In this document: piece by piece, positions 6,297 to 7,304 of the stretch
Numbering within the stretch: position 1 is the stretch's first letter
How the letters are laid out: every line of letters begins with the position of its first letter
Origin: Candidatus Omnitrophota bacterium
Lineage (GTDB): Bacteria > Omnitrophota > Gorgyraeia > Duberdicusellales > 4484-171
Length of the DNA: 7,304 nucleotides
Assembly (NCBI GenBank): GCA_023227945.1
Contig: JALOCC010000070.1
Location: 1 to 7,304 of the forward strand
Reading direction: 5' to 3'
Position numbers and translations under genes: made by a program
The notes under the pieces: model-generated
Told to the model about the DNA's origin: nothing
The model's database searches: none
The model's input: the letters and a program-made list of their open reading frames with translations, nothing else

Positions 6297-6336
6297 AAGA
6301 GGGAACTAGAATAAAATCAGGTTCCCTTCTTTTTTT
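6297..6336 (+). terminator. Rho-independent terminator
   Basis: A stem of GGGAAC (6301-6306) pairs with GTTCCC (6321-6326), extended by one A-T and one G-T pair, around a 14-base loop, and is followed by a run of seven T from 6330. It lies 25 bases after the metallophosphoesterase stop and most likely ends that transcription unit. Only 18 bases separate the T run from the next start codon. Confidence 0.85.
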
Positions 6337-6354
6337 GATACCCGCAACATTAGC

Positions 6355-7095
6355 ATGAAAAAAGAACTACAAGCTTTGGCTAAAATTTTAGCGAGTGGCT
6401 TTCAACAACCGTTAAGAAGCCAGCCAGACTACGGAGCGGGAGAATCATTGCTTGACAAATTAGCAGAAAGGGCAGGCACGGACATAGAAAGTCTTTATGA
6501 AAGGCACGATCCTTTCCCTAGAACAGCAATGGAATTTGATACAGAAGAAGAAATGCAGGAATACCTAAAGATCCATCCGAATGCCGATAGAACGAATCAT
6601 CACGTCAGGCACAAGTTCAATGAAGAACTGACTGGGTATAGCGGTGGGCAGAAGGATCTTACTTTGAGTCTTCATAGGGATCATGTCCCAGTAGGCAAAA
6701 TTGACTATTCAGAATATGCAGGCAAGCCAAAGGTTAAATTCCTAAACGTCAACCCAGAAGAAAGAAGGAAGGGGTACGGAACGCTTCTTTTGAAAAAGCT
6801 ACAGCAGAATTATCCAGATCAGGAAATCGACTTAGGGATGCTGACAGAAGAAGGGTCAAAACTTATTGATTCCCTTCGTTTCCAAGAACATCCGACGCAA
6901 CACGCAGATTCGTTTAAGCGACTAGAAGGGCTTAAGAATCAGTTATCCGCCTTAGAAAAGAAAATAGACGAAGATTCTGATAAGGGGATTCTTGTTAAAG
7001 AAGACTGGGAAAAGAGGGATGACTTGGACAGGGAAGTTTACACACTTGAATCTGAATTGGCTTTTAAAAGACCGACTAAAAGGATTCTTTCATGA
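6355..7095 (+). CDS. GNAT-like acetyltransferase domain protein with C-terminal coiled coil
   Basis: The 246-residue product has, at about 101-172, the look of a GNAT acetyltransferase core: LTLSLHRDHVPVGKIDY strands, VKFLNVNPEERRKGYGTLLL with the acetyl-CoA loop RRKGYG (137-142), and a helix ending GSKLIDSL. A segment FDTEEEMQEYLKIHPNADRTNH (61-82, shown in part) resembles linkers seen in phage polyvalent or structural proteins. Residues about 186-235 are charged heptad-like helices, likely a coiled coil. The domain looks short, so activity is uncertain; it could be a structural or head-associated protein that kept only the fold. The start is uncertain: no ribosome site precedes the ATG at 6355, which lies just after a terminator. 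Met59 (6529) is a later choice, also without a strong site. It overlaps the next gene as ATGA. Confidence 0.7.
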   Translation: MKKELQALAKILASGFQQPLRSQPDYGAGESLLDKLAERAGTDIESLYERHDPFPRTAMEFDTEEEMQEYLKIHPNADRTNHHVRHKFNEELTGYSGGQKDLTLSLHRDHVPVGKIDYSEYAGKPKVKFLNVNPEERRKGYGTLLLKKLQQNYPDQEIDLGMLTEEGSKLIDSLRFQEHPTQHADSFKRLEGLKNQLSALEKKIDEDSDKGILVKEDWEKRDDLDREVYTLESELAFKRPTKRILS

Positions 7096-7301
7096 AAGAG
7101 ACTATGAACGAAATTCATAGGAGAGAAAGCAAACATAAAGATTGCCGGTTCTATGAACACTTCAGCATGGTAACAAGGACTTGCTGTGGTGGAAAACACA
7201 TAAAGGAAATCTATGAAGTAATACGATGTGACGGCATTAAGAAAGATTGTAGTTGTTGCGAAAGTTGCTATCGTTTTAAAAAGAAGGACACAAACCAATG
7301 A
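7092..7301 (+). CDS. Small cysteine-rich protein, probable zinc binder
   Basis: This 69-residue protein has eight cysteines: Cys18, Cys31, Cys32, Cys46, Cys53, Cys55, Cys56 and Cys59, plus His23. The CSCCESC run near the C-terminus and DCRFYEH near the N-terminus suggest one or two metal sites. It has a basic tail and no signal peptide, so disulfide-based secretion is unlikely. AGGA lies 7 bases before the ATG, which overlaps the previous stop as ATGA; its own stop overlaps another ATG in the same way. No family is recognised. It is the third small Cys-cluster protein in the window, but it belongs to the unit after the terminator. Confidence 0.72.
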   Translation: MKETMNEIHRRESKHKDCRFYEHFSMVTRTCCGGKHIKEIYEVIRCDGIKKDCSCCESCYRFKKKDTNQ

Positions 7302-7304
7302 ATA
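7298..7304 (+). CDS. Start of a further gene, cut by window edge
   Basis: An ATG overlaps the previous stop (ATGA) and has AAGGA 9 bases upstream (7284-7288), the same arrangement as the other coupled genes here. Only the first two codons are visible, so nothing can be said of the product. Confidence 0.4.

Overview
The window looks like part of a tailed-phage (or prophage) DNA-metabolism region. All supported genes lie on the + strand. They are packed head to tail, mostly with 1-11 bp overlaps or gaps of 0-12 bp, and most have purine-rich ribosome binding sites. There is no tRNA, rRNA, CRISPR array or intact transposon. Use of Shine-Dalgarno sites argues against a Bacteroidota-type host. The host cannot otherwise be named from this sequence.

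Layout. Positions 2-598: the 3' part of an AT-rich zinc-ribbon repeat gene that runs in from the left. Positions 588-3398: a dense run of a RecB/Cas4-like PD-(D/E)XK nuclease with an Fe-S-type cysteine set, a small zinc-ribbon protein, an unrecognised 206-residue protein, a RuvC-like resolvase, a small Cys protein and an unrecognised 93-residue protein. Positions 3398-3695: a scar in which the first ~28 codons of a DNA methyltransferase gene run into the 3' end of a phage-type endonuclease gene. Neither is complete. Positions 3688-6272: an intact beta-class DNA methyltransferase and a calcineurin-like metallophosphoesterase with an N-terminal helical region. A rho-independent terminator follows at about 6297-6336. 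Positions 6355-7301: a GNAT-like protein and a Cys-rich 69-residue protein, with the start codon of a further gene at 7298.

How they fit together. RecB-like nuclease, RuvC-like resolvase, SbcD-like phosphoesterase and adenine/cytosine-N4 methyltransferase together suggest recombination, repair or branch resolution plus modification of the phage's own DNA. No restriction enzyme partner is visible.

The most unusual part is 3398-3695. It reads as a relic of intronless homing or of a deletion between a methyltransferase gene and a free-standing endonuclease gene. The endonuclease tail and the zinc-ribbon gene at the left edge are both much more AT-rich than the core genes. Both end in the same four residues, encoded by an identical 14-base stretch that also holds the start codon of the next phage gene. 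This suggests two insertions of related selfish genes at phage gene starts, though the shared stretch is short and AT-rich. I did not find a clearly new defence system.
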